64,000 nt of DNA from CAYNND01 sp964398775 (lineage in GTDB: Bacteria; Patescibacteriota; Minisyncoccia; Phycocordibacterales; UBA2100). Positions 34,268 to 42,224 of this stretch are shown here, piece after piece. Position numbers and translations under genes: made by a program. The stretch lies in NCBI GenBank assembly GCA_964398775.1, contig CAYNND010000004.1:20159-84158 (forward strand), given 5' to 3'. How positions within the stretch are numbered: position 1 is the first letter of the stretch; every line of letters begins with the position of its first letter. The notes beneath the pieces are model-generated. The model ran no database searches. It was not told where the DNA came from and saw nothing but the letters and a program-made list of their open reading frames with translations.

Positions 34268-35539
34268 ATGTCGTTTTTTACTACGTCGTTGAGAAAAATA
34301 CGAACGTACACATCTATCCTTGGTCCCGGACTCACAACAGGTGCAGCTGATGATGATCCTTCAGGTATTACAACCTACTCGCAGGCAGCAGCACAGCATG
34401 GCTACACATCACTCTGGCTTGCAGCGTACACATTTCCATTCATGGGAATGGTGCAGGAGTTTTGTGCGCGCATTGGTATTGTTACTCGGAAAGGGTTGGC
34501 AGCGAACATTCGAGCACAGTATGGGGTGGGCACACTCTCAGTATTGTGTGTTCTTTTGTTTGCTGCGAACACACTGAATATAGCTGCTGATCTTGCAGCG
34601 ATGGCGGCCGCTACTGCACTACTCTTCCCGTCGCAGAACCAACTCTTCCTCATTGTTTTGTTTGGAATTCTCATAACTTTACTCGAAGTGCATTTGCCAT
34701 ATGAACGATATGCACGGGTCTTGAAATATCTTACACTCGCGTTGTTCTCATATGTGCTCACTGCGTTTGCAGTTGACATTGATTGGTTTACTGCGCTCTA
34801 TCATGTTGTTGTGCCTACGTTTTCTTTTACAGCAGATTCGGTACTTCTCCTCTGTGCTGTGCTTGGCACAACCATCTCGCCGTATCTTTTTTTCTGGCAG
34901 ACTTCGCAGGAAGTTGAAGAACGGCACCAGCTTGCACGCGCAGAACACGCGCCACACCTTTCTGATGAGCCGTCGTTACTCTCAAAAATGCGTGTAGATG
35001 TCTGGAGCGGCATGGCTTTTTCAAATATCGTTATGTTCTTCATCATGCTGACTTGCGCGGCAACTCTGCACCAGTACGGTATAACGCACATCACTACTGC
35101 CGAAACTGCCGCACAGGCTCTTCGCCCAATTGCAGGAGATTTTGCGTACCTACTTTTTACAGTAGGAATAGTTGGAACTGGCATGCTTGCGATACCTATC
35201 CTTGCAGGCTCATCAGCGTACGCATTTGCTGAGGCATACCGATGGAGATATGGGCTCAATAAGACTTTTTCTGAGGCATACGCGTTTTATGGAGTCATTA
35301 TCGTATCAATTTGCCTCGGCATTATGTGTAATGGCTTTGGTTTTGACCCAATGCATCTACTATTTTATGCCGCAGTCATGAACGGAATTATCGCGCCAGT
35401 AATCATATTTTTTATTGTGCGCATCGCGGCGAATTTACCTCGTCATAAAACCCCATGGTGGGGGACAATTGCTGGCTATGTACTCTTTCTGGTCATGTCA
35501 TGTGTTGGGGTGGGGGCACTGCTTGCACTTTTCTTCTAA
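34268..35539 (+). CDS. NRAMP-family divalent metal transporter, atypical subgroup
   Basis: 423 residues, about eleven transmembrane helices. TM1 reads GPGLTTGAADDDPSGI, where canonical NRAMP has DPGN, and TM6 reads GTTISPYLFFWQ in place of AxxMPH. These replacements are typical of NRAMP-related transporters with altered ion selectivity. Probable import of Mn, Mg or a related divalent cation; the substrate cannot be fixed from sequence. Confidence 0.85.
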   Translation: MSFFTTSLRKIRTYTSILGPGLTTGAADDDPSGITTYSQAAAQHGYTSLWLAAYTFPFMGMVQEFCARIGIVTRKGLAANIRAQYGVGTLSVLCVLLFAANTLNIAADLAAMAAATALLFPSQNQLFLIVLFGILITLLEVHLPYERYARVLKYLTLALFSYVLTAFAVDIDWFTALYHVVVPTFSFTADSVLLLCAVLGTTISPYLFFWQTSQEVEERHQLARAEHAPHLSDEPSLLSKMRVDVWSGMAFSNIVMFFIMLTCAATLHQYGITHITTAETAAQALRPIAGDFAYLLFTVGIVGTGMLAIPILAGSSAYAFAEAYRWRYGLNKTFSEAYAFYGVIIVSICLGIMCNGFGFDPMHLLFYAAVMNGIIAPVIIFFIVRIAANLPRHKTPWWGTIAGYVLFLVMSCVGVGALLALFF

Positions 35540-35578
35540 ACATCCACAGGAGTAACTTCATTGTCGGAGTCTCGGTGG

Positions 35579-35584
35579 TATACT
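35579..35584 (+). promoter_or_regulatory. -10 box (TATACT), 6 nt before ATG 35591
   Basis: TATACT, CCATGC, ATG: fixes the start at 35591 and rejects the longer frame from 35561, which spans the promoter. Confidence 0.65.
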
Positions 35585-35590
35585 CCATGC

Positions 35591-35944
35591 ATGTCTACTC
35601 TATCTAACTATGAAAAAGATATCCGTCCATGGGGTCAGTACGAGCGATTTACACTAAACGAACTAACAACAGTAAAGCTCATACAGGTAAATCCTGGCGA
35701 GGTCTTAAGTTTACAGACTCACAGTAAGCGGGAAGAATTTTGGCGGACTATTTCAGGGAAGGGAATTGCATCCGTTGATGGCGTTGATATTGAACTCACC
35801 GCAGGTGTTGAAGTGCGTATCCCGCTCGGGGCAAAGCATCGAGTACAGGCAACGACAGAGCAACTCCTTTTTCTTGAAATTGCGTTCGGTGAATTTGATG
35901 AAAAAGATATCGTCCGTTTAGAAGACAAATACGGTAGAAAGTAA
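35591..35944 (+). CDS. Cupin protein, mannose-6-phosphate isomerase type II-like
   Basis: 117 residues. RPWGQYERF at the N-terminus, then NPGEVLSLQTHSKREEFW and IPLGAKHRVQA match the cupin C-terminal domain of PMI-II/GMP proteins. Stand-alone versions isomerise sugar phosphates. It directly precedes two GH130-type genes (1 nt before the first), so a role in mannose metabolism is a reasonable inference. Confidence 0.85.
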   Translation: MSTLSNYEKDIRPWGQYERFTLNELTTVKLIQVNPGEVLSLQTHSKREEFWRTISGKGIASVDGVDIELTAGVEVRIPLGAKHRVQATTEQLLFLEIAFGEFDEKDIVRLEDKYGRK

Positions 35945-35945
35945 T

Positions 35946-37112
35946 ATGGAAGTGCTGTGGCTTCTACTTCCCATAGCAATTGTCTTTATCCTCTTTTTTA
36001 CAGGGGTACTCCATAGAAAGCCGATTTCGAAGGATGCACCCATTGCAACAGGCGAACCAAGTCCTGAATCATTTCAAAAAGGTATACAACTCGAGCGCTC
36101 GAAGAAGAACCCACTCATCGCACCTCATCCACACAATAGCTGGGAGACACATGCAGTCTTTAACCCTGCGGTAATGGTGCATGATGGTGTCGTACACATG
36201 CTCTACCGAGCGATGGGTCACGATGGTGTTTCGCGCGTTGGCTACGCAACAAGTGCTGACGGTATTCACTTTACTCGGCACTACAATCGTCCAGTGTTTG
36301 TTCCGCAGCTCGGTAAAGGTATTCCACTTAAAAAAAGCAGACTGTCTCGTTTTTTCACTAGAAAGAAGAATGCATCCGGTGGTGGTTGGGCGGGTTGTGA
36401 GGATCCACGCATTGTGCAAATCGGTGACATGTTCTACATGACGTACGTTGCCTTTGATGGATGGGGCTTCATACGTATGGCTATGACAAGTTTGTCCGAG
36501 GCTGATTTTCGTGCGCATCAGTGGAATTGGTCGCCGTCAGTTCTGCTGTCTCCACCTGATGAAATACACAAAAACTGGCTGCTGTTTCCTGAAAAAATAC
36601 AAGGCAAGTTTGCAATCGTGCATAGTATTCATCCGAAGATGGAAATCGAGTACGTTGATTCGCTCGACGAGTTTGATGGTGAGCGATTCATTAAGAGTGG
36701 ATATAATCGAGGGATCAAGACAAAGGGGCGATGGGATACTTGGGTACGCGGCGCTGGACCTCCTCCGGTTAAAACTGATGACGGTTGGCTTGTGCTCTAC
36801 CATGGTATTCAAGAAGGTGAGACACATAAGTACAAACTCGGGGCTATGTTGCTTGATTTGAACGACCCAACGAAGGTACTTGGTAGATTGCAGTACCCAC
36901 TCCTTGAGCCAGATACCTGGTATGAAAACCATGGCAAGCCAGGTATTGTCTACGCAAGTGGTGCTATCGTTTTGCGCGATACGCTCTATGTCTACTACGG
37001 GGCAGGAGATACAAGTGTCTGTGTTGGTACGATTCCGCTTAAGACACTCTGTGATGCCATACGAAATGGAACCGATTTACCAAAGAGCTCACTGAAAGCT
37101 GAAATTACATAA
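35946..37112 (+). CDS. Membrane-anchored GH130-family protein
   Basis: 388 residues. N-terminal transmembrane segment (2-22), then a five-bladed propeller of the GH130 family: NPLIAPHPHNSWE, AVFNPAVMVHDGVVHMLYRA, GCEDPRIVQIGDMFYMTY, and DTLYVYYGAGDT at the end. GH130 enzymes phosphorolyse beta-mannosides. An N-terminal membrane anchor is unusual, since characterised GH130 phosphorylases need cytoplasmic phosphate. It may be a hydrolase or binding form. Co-transcribed with the cupin. Confidence 0.85.
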   Translation: MEVLWLLLPIAIVFILFFTGVLHRKPISKDAPIATGEPSPESFQKGIQLERSKKNPLIAPHPHNSWETHAVFNPAVMVHDGVVHMLYRAMGHDGVSRVGYATSADGIHFTRHYNRPVFVPQLGKGIPLKKSRLSRFFTRKKNASGGGWAGCEDPRIVQIGDMFYMTYVAFDGWGFIRMAMTSLSEADFRAHQWNWSPSVLLSPPDEIHKNWLLFPEKIQGKFAIVHSIHPKMEIEYVDSLDEFDGERFIKSGYNRGIKTKGRWDTWVRGAGPPPVKTDDGWLVLYHGIQEGETHKYKLGAMLLDLNDPTKVLGRLQYPLLEPDTWYENHGKPGIVYASGAIVLRDTLYVYYGAGDTSVCVGTIPLKTLCDAIRNGTDLPKSSLKAEIT

Positions 37113-37122
37113 TTTTTTGTAT

Positions 37123-39045
37123 ATGTATACCGTACGACGTTCACCGAAAAATCCAATACTTGTCCCATCGCCTGAGCGGCATTGGGAGCTTGTCGCGTTT
37201 AACCCATCACCGTATGTACTCAACGGAAAGGTAGAATTGCTCTATCGCGCACAGGGAAGACCTGACAAAATGCTTAATCCTCCAACAGCACTTTCTATCA
37301 TTGGTCGTGCAGCGCAAACTCAAGAAGATCATTTTGAAGAACGTGAACCATTTGTTGTTCCGACTGAGAGCTGGGACAAGTATGGATGTGAAGACCCACG
37401 CGTTACTTTCTTTGAAGGGAGATACTATACCTTTTATACAGCGCTTGGCGGCATTCCATTTGGGCCAGATAACATAAAGGTTGCGTGTGCGGTTTCAGAT
37501 GATATGCGAACTATTGCAGAGAAACATCTCGTCACACCGTTCAACGCAAAGGCGATGGCACTCTTTCCTGAGCGTGTACACGGGAAAGTTACTGTCATCT
37601 TTGCCGCACATACTGATGACAAGCCGATACGCCTCGCGATAGCGCAGGCAGATGCAATTACTGATTTCTGGAAACCAGAGTTTTGGGAAGAATGGCACAC
37701 TCGACTTGATGAATATTCAATTGAATTGCGACGCAATCAAGATGACTTCGTTGAAATCGGTGCAGTACCCCTGAAGACGAAAGAAGGGTGGCTCCTTGTG
37801 TACTCATACATTACTGATTATCTCAAAGGCGACTCCCGCACTTTTGGTATTGAAGCACTGCTGCTTGATAGCGAAAATCCATACTTACTTGCCGCCCGAA
37901 CAAATGAACCTTTCCTCGTACCTGAAATGCAGTACGAAGGTTTCGGAATCGTCGGGCGCGTCGCGTTTCCAAGCGGGGCACTTATCGAGGGTGATAGGCT
38001 TGACGTGTACTACGGTGGTGCAGATACAGTCTGCTGCAAGGCATCACTGCACCTCCCGCACTTAATGCAGGCAATGCTCACCGACCTCGAAGAGATTCAT
38101 GTACAGCGCTACGAGGGTAATCCAACACTCGTTGCTATCCCAGAGCATCCATGGGAATCTCGTCTTGCCTTTAATCCTACCGCAGTTGATATCGATGGTA
38201 CTGCTTACATAGTCTATCGAGCGATGGGCGCTGACAACACATCGGTCATGGGGCTTGCTGTCAGTAAGAACGGCATCACCATCGATGAGCGTCTGCCAGA
38301 ACCTATCTATATTCCACGAAAAGAATTTGAATTAAAGCATGGTTCACCAACGGGAAACTCAGGCTGCGAAGACCCACGCCTGACGCGTATGAGAGATACG
38401 CTCTATATGACATACACCGCGTATGAAGGAGTCGGTAATACTCGTGTTGCGCTCACCACAATTTCTATCGGCGATTTTGTCGCTCGACGTTTTGAAAAGT
38501 GGAGTGAACCGATTCTTATCACACCACCTGGAATCGACGAAAAAGATGTCTGTATTTTCCCTGAGAAGATTCGCGATAAATACATATTCTTGCATCGTGT
38601 CTCGCCAATGATTTGTATTACAGAGTCAGAAGATGAGCATTTTAATGCTGAGACAATCAATCGATGTCTTGAGCTTATCGGTCCGCGCCCAGGATCATGG
38701 GAGAGTGAGAAAGTGGGGATTGCGGGGACGCCGATGAAGACCGACAAAGGCTGGTTACTTATCTACCATGCAGTCTCACATGAAAAACACTACTCTCTTG
38801 GCGCAGCGTTACTCGACCTGCAAGACCCAACTAAAGTATTGGGAAGGACTATCGAACCAATCCTCTCTCCACGCAGAGAATATGAACTAGTCGGGGAAAT
38901 ACCGAACGTTGTATTTAGCTGTGGGCACATCATACGAGAAGACACTCTATACATCTACTACGGTGGAGCTGATACCGTGACTGGTGTTGCTACCTGCTCG
39001 CTCTCGTGGCTCCTTGATATCTTGCAGCCAAAGTCGCTACAATGA
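37123..39045 (+). CDS. Tandem GH130 double-domain protein
   Basis: 640 residues made of two full GH130 domains (about 1-320 and 325-640), each with NPxxVxxPxxxWE, a LYRA/VYRA strand, GCEDPR and a closing YYGGADTV. Normal GH130 proteins have one domain (about 320-350 residues). No signal peptide. The upstream TTG at 37117 is less likely than the ATG. Together with the previous gene this makes three GH130 domains in a row, presumably acting on one mannose-type glycan. Confidence 0.88.
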   Translation: MYTVRRSPKNPILVPSPERHWELVAFNPSPYVLNGKVELLYRAQGRPDKMLNPPTALSIIGRAAQTQEDHFEEREPFVVPTESWDKYGCEDPRVTFFEGRYYTFYTALGGIPFGPDNIKVACAVSDDMRTIAEKHLVTPFNAKAMALFPERVHGKVTVIFAAHTDDKPIRLAIAQADAITDFWKPEFWEEWHTRLDEYSIELRRNQDDFVEIGAVPLKTKEGWLLVYSYITDYLKGDSRTFGIEALLLDSENPYLLAARTNEPFLVPEMQYEGFGIVGRVAFPSGALIEGDRLDVYYGGADTVCCKASLHLPHLMQAMLTDLEEIHVQRYEGNPTLVAIPEHPWESRLAFNPTAVDIDGTAYIVYRAMGADNTSVMGLAVSKNGITIDERLPEPIYIPRKEFELKHGSPTGNSGCEDPRLTRMRDTLYMTYTAYEGVGNTRVALTTISIGDFVARRFEKWSEPILITPPGIDEKDVCIFPEKIRDKYIFLHRVSPMICITESEDEHFNAETINRCLELIGPRPGSWESEKVGIAGTPMKTDKGWLLIYHAVSHEKHYSLGAALLDLQDPTKVLGRTIEPILSPRREYELVGEIPNVVFSCGHIIREDTLYIYYGGADTVTGVATCSLSWLLDILQPKSLQ

Positions 39046-39054
39046 GAGCAATCA

Positions 39055-39082
39055 TTGACTTTTAATGAAAGTATTATATAGT
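39055..39082 (+). promoter_or_regulatory. Canonical -35/-10 promoter of the helicase leader
   Basis: TTGACT (39055-39060), 16-nt spacer, TATAGT (39077-39082). The predicted start is near 39089, giving a leader of about 127 nt to ATG 39371 once the false gap is removed. Most other genes here are leaderless. Confidence 0.6.
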
Positions 39083-39143
39083 TCAACCGTTCGATTATAT
39101 CTATCTCTCGTCTGACAAGCAGTAGACCTCGGTGTTTGCTAGA

Positions 39144-39243
39144 NNNNNNNNNNNNNNNNNNNNNNNNNNNNNNNNNNNNNNNNNNNNNNNNNNNNNNNNN
39201 NNNNNNNNNNNNNNNNNNNNNNNNNNNNNNNNNNNNNNNNNNN
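39144..39243. other. Assembly gap (100 N) flanked by identical 55-mers
   Basis: The 55 bases before the gap (39089-39143) are repeated exactly after it (39244-39298). This is the pattern left when two contigs overlapping by one k-mer are joined with a fixed N spacer. Real sequence is probably missing nothing. Confidence 0.85.
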
Positions 39244-39370
39244 GTTCGATTATATCTATCTCTCGTCTGACAAGCAGTAGACCTCGGTGTTTGCTAGAAG
39301 CGTTATACGGAAGGTACCGAAGAAAGGTGGTGTCACAAAACGGCTACCTACGCTTCATAGCAAACATAAT

Positions 39371-40642
39371 ATGTATTCACAAGGATATTCACGTGGCGGC
39401 AATGGCCATCGCGGTTTTAAAAAAAGTAACTCAGGTCATGGCTTCTCACAAGGCGGCGGACGTCGTTCATTTGGCGGTCGTGGCGGTGGAGGACGCAGAG
39501 GCGGCGGGCGCCGTTTTCAGGGCGAGAACATCAATGAGTCAAAGTATATTCGCAAGGCAACGATGAAGGCTGCTGATGTGTATGTGCCAAAACATTCGTT
39601 TGCAGACTTTCATACTCATGAACAGCTCGCAAAGAACCTCGAAGCACTTAACTTTGCTACGCCGACACCAATTCAGGACCAGGCAATCCCTGTAGCGATG
39701 AGTGGGCGCGATGTGATCGGTATCGCAAGTACTGGTACAGGAAAGACTGCTGCATTTTTGATTCCTATCATCAATCGATTCATTGAGGATAGAAAGCACA
39801 TGGCAATGGTACTTGCACCGACCCGTGAGCTTGCTCAACAAATCGAAACTACATTTAAAGCACTTACTAAGGGCATGAAGCTGTTCTCAGTTTCATGTGT
39901 CGGTGGTGCGCCAATCGGTAAACAGCTCCGCGAGCTTGAACTTGGAGTGCACATCATCATAGGTACTCCGGGGCGCGTGCAGGATTGTATTGAGCGAAAG
40001 AAAATCAAACTTGAGCAGTACAACACTGTAGTACTCGATGAAGCAGACCGTATGCTTGATATGGGTTTTGTTGACGATATGCGTTCAATTTTGGGTGGAA
40101 TGCCGAAGGAGCGTCAGAGTATGTTCTTCTCAGCGACATTCTCTACTGAGATTAAGCGATTGTGTGTCGATTTCTTGAATGACCCAGTTACTGTATCTGT
40201 AAAGATGCAGGATACCGCTGATTCAGTCGACCAAGATGTTGTTCGCTATTCCGACCCGCAAGACCAGTTTGCAAAACTACTCGAAGTGATTCGCCAACCA
40301 GAGGCACAAAAAGTAATTATCTTTCGTGAGACAAAGCGAAGCGTTGACCAGCTCGCAGAACAGCTCTACTACGAAGGTATCTCAGTTATGCCACTGCATG
40401 GTGATATGCGAAATCGTGAACGTGAGCGAGCAGTGAAGGCCCTGGCGACAGGTGAAGCACATGTGCTTATAGCAACTGATGTTGCCGCACGCGGTATCGA
40501 CATCAGTGATGTGACTCATGTACTCAACTACGATCTTCCAAATAACTACGAGACATATATTCACCGCATCGGTCGAACAGGCCGCGCAAACAAGGCGGGC
40601 ATAGCGCTTACATTTGTTCGCAGCAGACAGCCGCGTTACTAA
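39371..40642 (+). CDS. DEAD-box RNA helicase with RGG-rich N-terminus
   Basis: 423 residues. N-terminal 50 residues rich in Gly, Arg and Ser (RGG-like, RNA-binding). Core motifs in order: Q motif (FATPTPIQDQAIP), ASTGTGKT, PTRELAQQ, DEAD, SAT, ARGIDIS, HRIGRTGR. It unwinds RNA in ribosome assembly or decay, and cold-shock roles are common. Start at ATG 39371; earlier in-frame starts lie in the long untranslated leader. C-terminal extensions of DeaD-type proteins are missing. Confidence 0.93.
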   Translation: MYSQGYSRGGNGHRGFKKSNSGHGFSQGGGRRSFGGRGGGGRRGGGRRFQGENINESKYIRKATMKAADVYVPKHSFADFHTHEQLAKNLEALNFATPTPIQDQAIPVAMSGRDVIGIASTGTGKTAAFLIPIINRFIEDRKHMAMVLAPTRELAQQIETTFKALTKGMKLFSVSCVGGAPIGKQLRELELGVHIIIGTPGRVQDCIERKKIKLEQYNTVVLDEADRMLDMGFVDDMRSILGGMPKERQSMFFSATFSTEIKRLCVDFLNDPVTVSVKMQDTADSVDQDVVRYSDPQDQFAKLLEVIRQPEAQKVIIFRETKRSVDQLAEQLYYEGISVMPLHGDMRNRERERAVKALATGEAHVLIATDVAARGIDISDVTHVLNYDLPNNYETYIHRIGRTGRANKAGIALTFVRSRQPRY

Positions 40643-40657
40643 GCTCTAAGAAAAGGG

Positions 40658-40663
40658 TATACT
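40658..40663 (+). promoter_or_regulatory. -10 box (TATACT), 6 nt before ATG 40670
   Basis: TATACT, ATACCC, ATG: leaderless layout. Confidence 0.65.
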
Positions 40664-40669
40664 ATACCC

Positions 40670-41077
40670 ATGACATTTACACAGAAAACAGGAGACATGC
40701 TTGAGTACCTCGATGAGGCACGAAAAAAGTATGGCCCTGTAGTTGACGAAACACTCGCTAAAGTAGAATCATGGGGAGCGGATACTTTTAAAGAGGTACA
40801 GCACGAAGGTGAATCAATACTCCGTGAACTCGCAGAGATGGTAAAAAACACTCCAGAAGATCCACGTGTGCAAGCGCTCGTTGAAAAGTATCATACACAT
40901 CTGAATCGCTTCCATGCGACAAGCAAGGACATGCTCTCAAAGATTAGTGATCTCTATACTTCAGACGAAAGGTTTGCGGCCTACTTTCAACGCTTTGACG
41001 GAAGTCTCGCAGTCTTTTTGCAGAAGGCAATCAAGGAGTACACGAAACATGATACAAAAGATTCACATAGCAAGTAG
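40670..41077 (+). CDS. TipAS-like helical protein
   Basis: 135 residues, nearly all helical. The C-terminal part SDLYTSDERFAAYFQRFDGSL followed by AVFLQKAIKEY resembles the TipAS ligand-binding domain of TipA-type regulators, which bind thiopeptide antibiotics. The MerR DNA-binding part is absent, so it would be a stand-alone binder. Ligand unknown. Confidence 0.6.
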   Translation: MTFTQKTGDMLEYLDEARKKYGPVVDETLAKVESWGADTFKEVQHEGESILRELAEMVKNTPEDPRVQALVEKYHTHLNRFHATSKDMLSKISDLYTSDERFAAYFQRFDGSLAVFLQKAIKEYTKHDTKDSHSK

Positions 41078-41080
41078 TGA

Positions 41081-41110
41081 TATACTGCACTGAGTTATCA
41101 AATAAGGTAA
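41081..41110 (+). promoter_or_regulatory. Leadered promoter with Shine-Dalgarno
   Basis: TATACT at 41081-41086 lies 29 nt before ATG 41116, and an AAGG (41104-41107) sits 8 nt before the ATG. It is an SD-bearing exception to the leaderless rule. Confidence 0.5.
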
Positions 41111-41115
41111 TACAT

Positions 41116-41319
41116 ATGAAGCATCACATACAAAAAGCAAAAGAAATGTTTGACATAAAGATTATCTACAATGTTGTCATTGGTATGCTTGTCACACTTG
41201 CGGTAATTAAATTCCTTGCAATTGTTGGTTGGGCACTTGGCATGGGTGGACACAAGGGTATGTACAAGTCAGAGCGATTTGAAGGACGTGGTGGATACAT
41301 GATGCAGGAAGGACGATAA
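41116..41319 (+). CDS. Small membrane protein
   Basis: 67 residues: a basic N-terminus, one transmembrane helix (about 18-42) and a Gly/Met/Arg-rich tail (GMGGHKGMYKSERFEG). Unlike most genes here it has a leader with an AAGG ribosome-binding site. Function unknown. Followed by a terminator. Confidence 0.6.
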   Translation: MKHHIQKAKEMFDIKIIYNVVIGMLVTLAVIKFLAIVGWALGMGGHKGMYKSERFEGRGGYMMQEGR

Positions 41320-41335
41320 GTTCAGTATACAAACG

Positions 41336-41367
41336 AAAACCCATATGGTCGGCCCAGTGGGTTTTTT
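41336..41367 (+). terminator. Rho-independent terminator
   Basis: AAAACCCA ... TGGGTTTT stem (41336-41343 with 41358-41365) and a T-run. Confidence 0.75.
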
Positions 41368-41448
41368 GTTTTAGTTTAGGAATGAAATTTGAGCGTACTC
41401 TGCCTTTTTTCTTCTCACGAGATATGGTAGTCTGTCGCAACAAAATAA

Positions 41449-41521
41449 GCCGAAGTAGCTCAGTTGGTAGAGCACGTCCATGGTAAGGACGGGGTCGCCG
41501 GTTCAATCCCGGCCTTCGGCT
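41449..41521 (+). tRNA. tRNA-Thr(GGT)
   Basis: 73 nt: acceptor GCCGAAG/CTTCGGC, D-arm GCTC/GAGC, anticodon arm CGTCC-ATGGTAA-GGACG (anticodon GGT), T-arm GCCGG-TTCAATC-CCGGC, discriminator T. No CCA encoded. Its 3' half is repeated after the N gap as an assembly duplicate. Confidence 0.93.
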
Positions 41522-41541
41522 CTGAGAAGAGAACAGCACCT

Positions 41542-41641
41542 NNNNNNNNNNNNNNNNNNNNNNNNNNNNNNNNNNNNNNNNNNNNNNNNNNNNNNNNNNN
41601 NNNNNNNNNNNNNNNNNNNNNNNNNNNNNNNNNNNNNNNNN
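41542..41641. other. Assembly gap (100 N) flanked by identical 55-mers
   Basis: Bases 41487-41541 are repeated exactly at 41642-41696. As with the first gap, the contig ends overlap by 55 nt, so the gap is spurious and the second tRNA 3' half (41642-41676) is not a second gene. Confidence 0.88.
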
Positions 41642-41677
41642 GGACGGGGTCGCCGGTTCAATCCCGGCCTTCGGCTC

Positions 41678-41820
41678 TGAGAAGAGAACAGCACCTTCGT
41701 GCTGTTCGTGCGGGATTGAAAACCGTAGCCATGTTTTGTACTCAAAACAGACGAGGTCGGGCAGGAACCACTTACGACTGAAAGGAGTTAGTGAGTTGCG
41801 CCAATCCCGGCCTTCGGCTC
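41678..41820 (+). other. tRNA-trailing element D (after tRNA-Thr GGT)
   Basis: Hairpin GAACAGCAC-CTTC-GTGCTGTTC (41686-41707); inverted T-arm copy CGGGATTGAA (41711-41720); hairpin TGTTTTG-TACT-CAAAACA (41732-41749); core 41751-41774, identical to element A at 21 of 24 positions; TTAGTGAGTTG (41788-41798); direct 19-nt copy of the tRNA 3' end (41802-41820 against 41504-41522). Coordinates are taken after the false gap. Confidence 0.8.
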
Positions 41821-41827
41821 CAGATAT

Positions 41828-42058
41828 TTATAGAACTCGAAGTTCCTCGAGGTCGTTGTCGAGATAATAGAGAAGGGCAAATCCAACCATGAAGCCCATG
41901 ACTCCTGTTGCGAAGTGATTCCCACCAAAAAACCATGCATCTATTGCATCGAGTATCAACCATATACCACGCCAGACGAGTACAACGCCGACAACAGTAA
42001 TAATCGCCTCCTTAATTTTTTTAGGAATTTTCATTGCTGGTCGTTTGCGTGTTGCCAT
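41828..42058 (-). CDS. Small two-helix membrane protein
   Basis: 76 residues: basic N-terminus (RKRPAMKIPKKIK) and two transmembrane helices, with VWRGIWLILDAIDAWFF between them. Similar short proteins with a WRGxWxLLD pattern are widespread but uncharacterised. On the minus strand TAAAAT lies 9 nt before the ATG. Function unknown. Confidence 0.65.
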   Translation of the reverse strand: MATRKRPAMKIPKKIKEAIITVVGVVLVWRGIWLILDAIDAWFFGGNHFATGVMGFMVGFALLYYLDNDLEELRVL

Positions 42059-42150
42059 AGTGTGTAGATTTTACCACGACTCGCTTGAACCTGTGGATAT
42101 GAGTGTAGTATGCTTCCACCTACTCAAAACCTGTTCTTTGTGAGAAGATA

Positions 42151-42223
42151 GCCGAAGTAGCTCAGCTGGTAGAGCAACCCCTTCGTAAGGGGTAGGTCGC
42201 GAGTTCGATTCTCGCCTTCGGCT
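42151..42223 (+). tRNA. tRNA-Thr(CGT), abutting prfB
   Basis: 73 nt: acceptor GCCGAAG/CTTCGGC, anticodon arm ACCCC-TTCGTAA-GGGGT (anticodon CGT), T-arm GCGAG-TTCGATT-CTCGC, discriminator T. The prfB ATG begins after a single C, so tRNA and mRNA must share a transcript. No trailing element follows this tRNA. Confidence 0.93.
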
Positions 42224-42224
42224 C

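Noticed and set aside
39132..39566. Open frame running through the N block
   Set aside because: It exists only because N codons were translated as X; it overlaps the helicase in another frame.
41642..41676. Second tRNA-Thr 3' half
   Set aside because: It is part of the 55-nt assembly duplicate flanking the N block.
41732..41749. Hairpin GTTTTGTACTCAAAAC resembles the start of a type II CRISPR repeat
   Set aside because: It occurs once, with no regularly spaced repeats or spacers and no cas gene; it belongs to the tRNA-trailing element.
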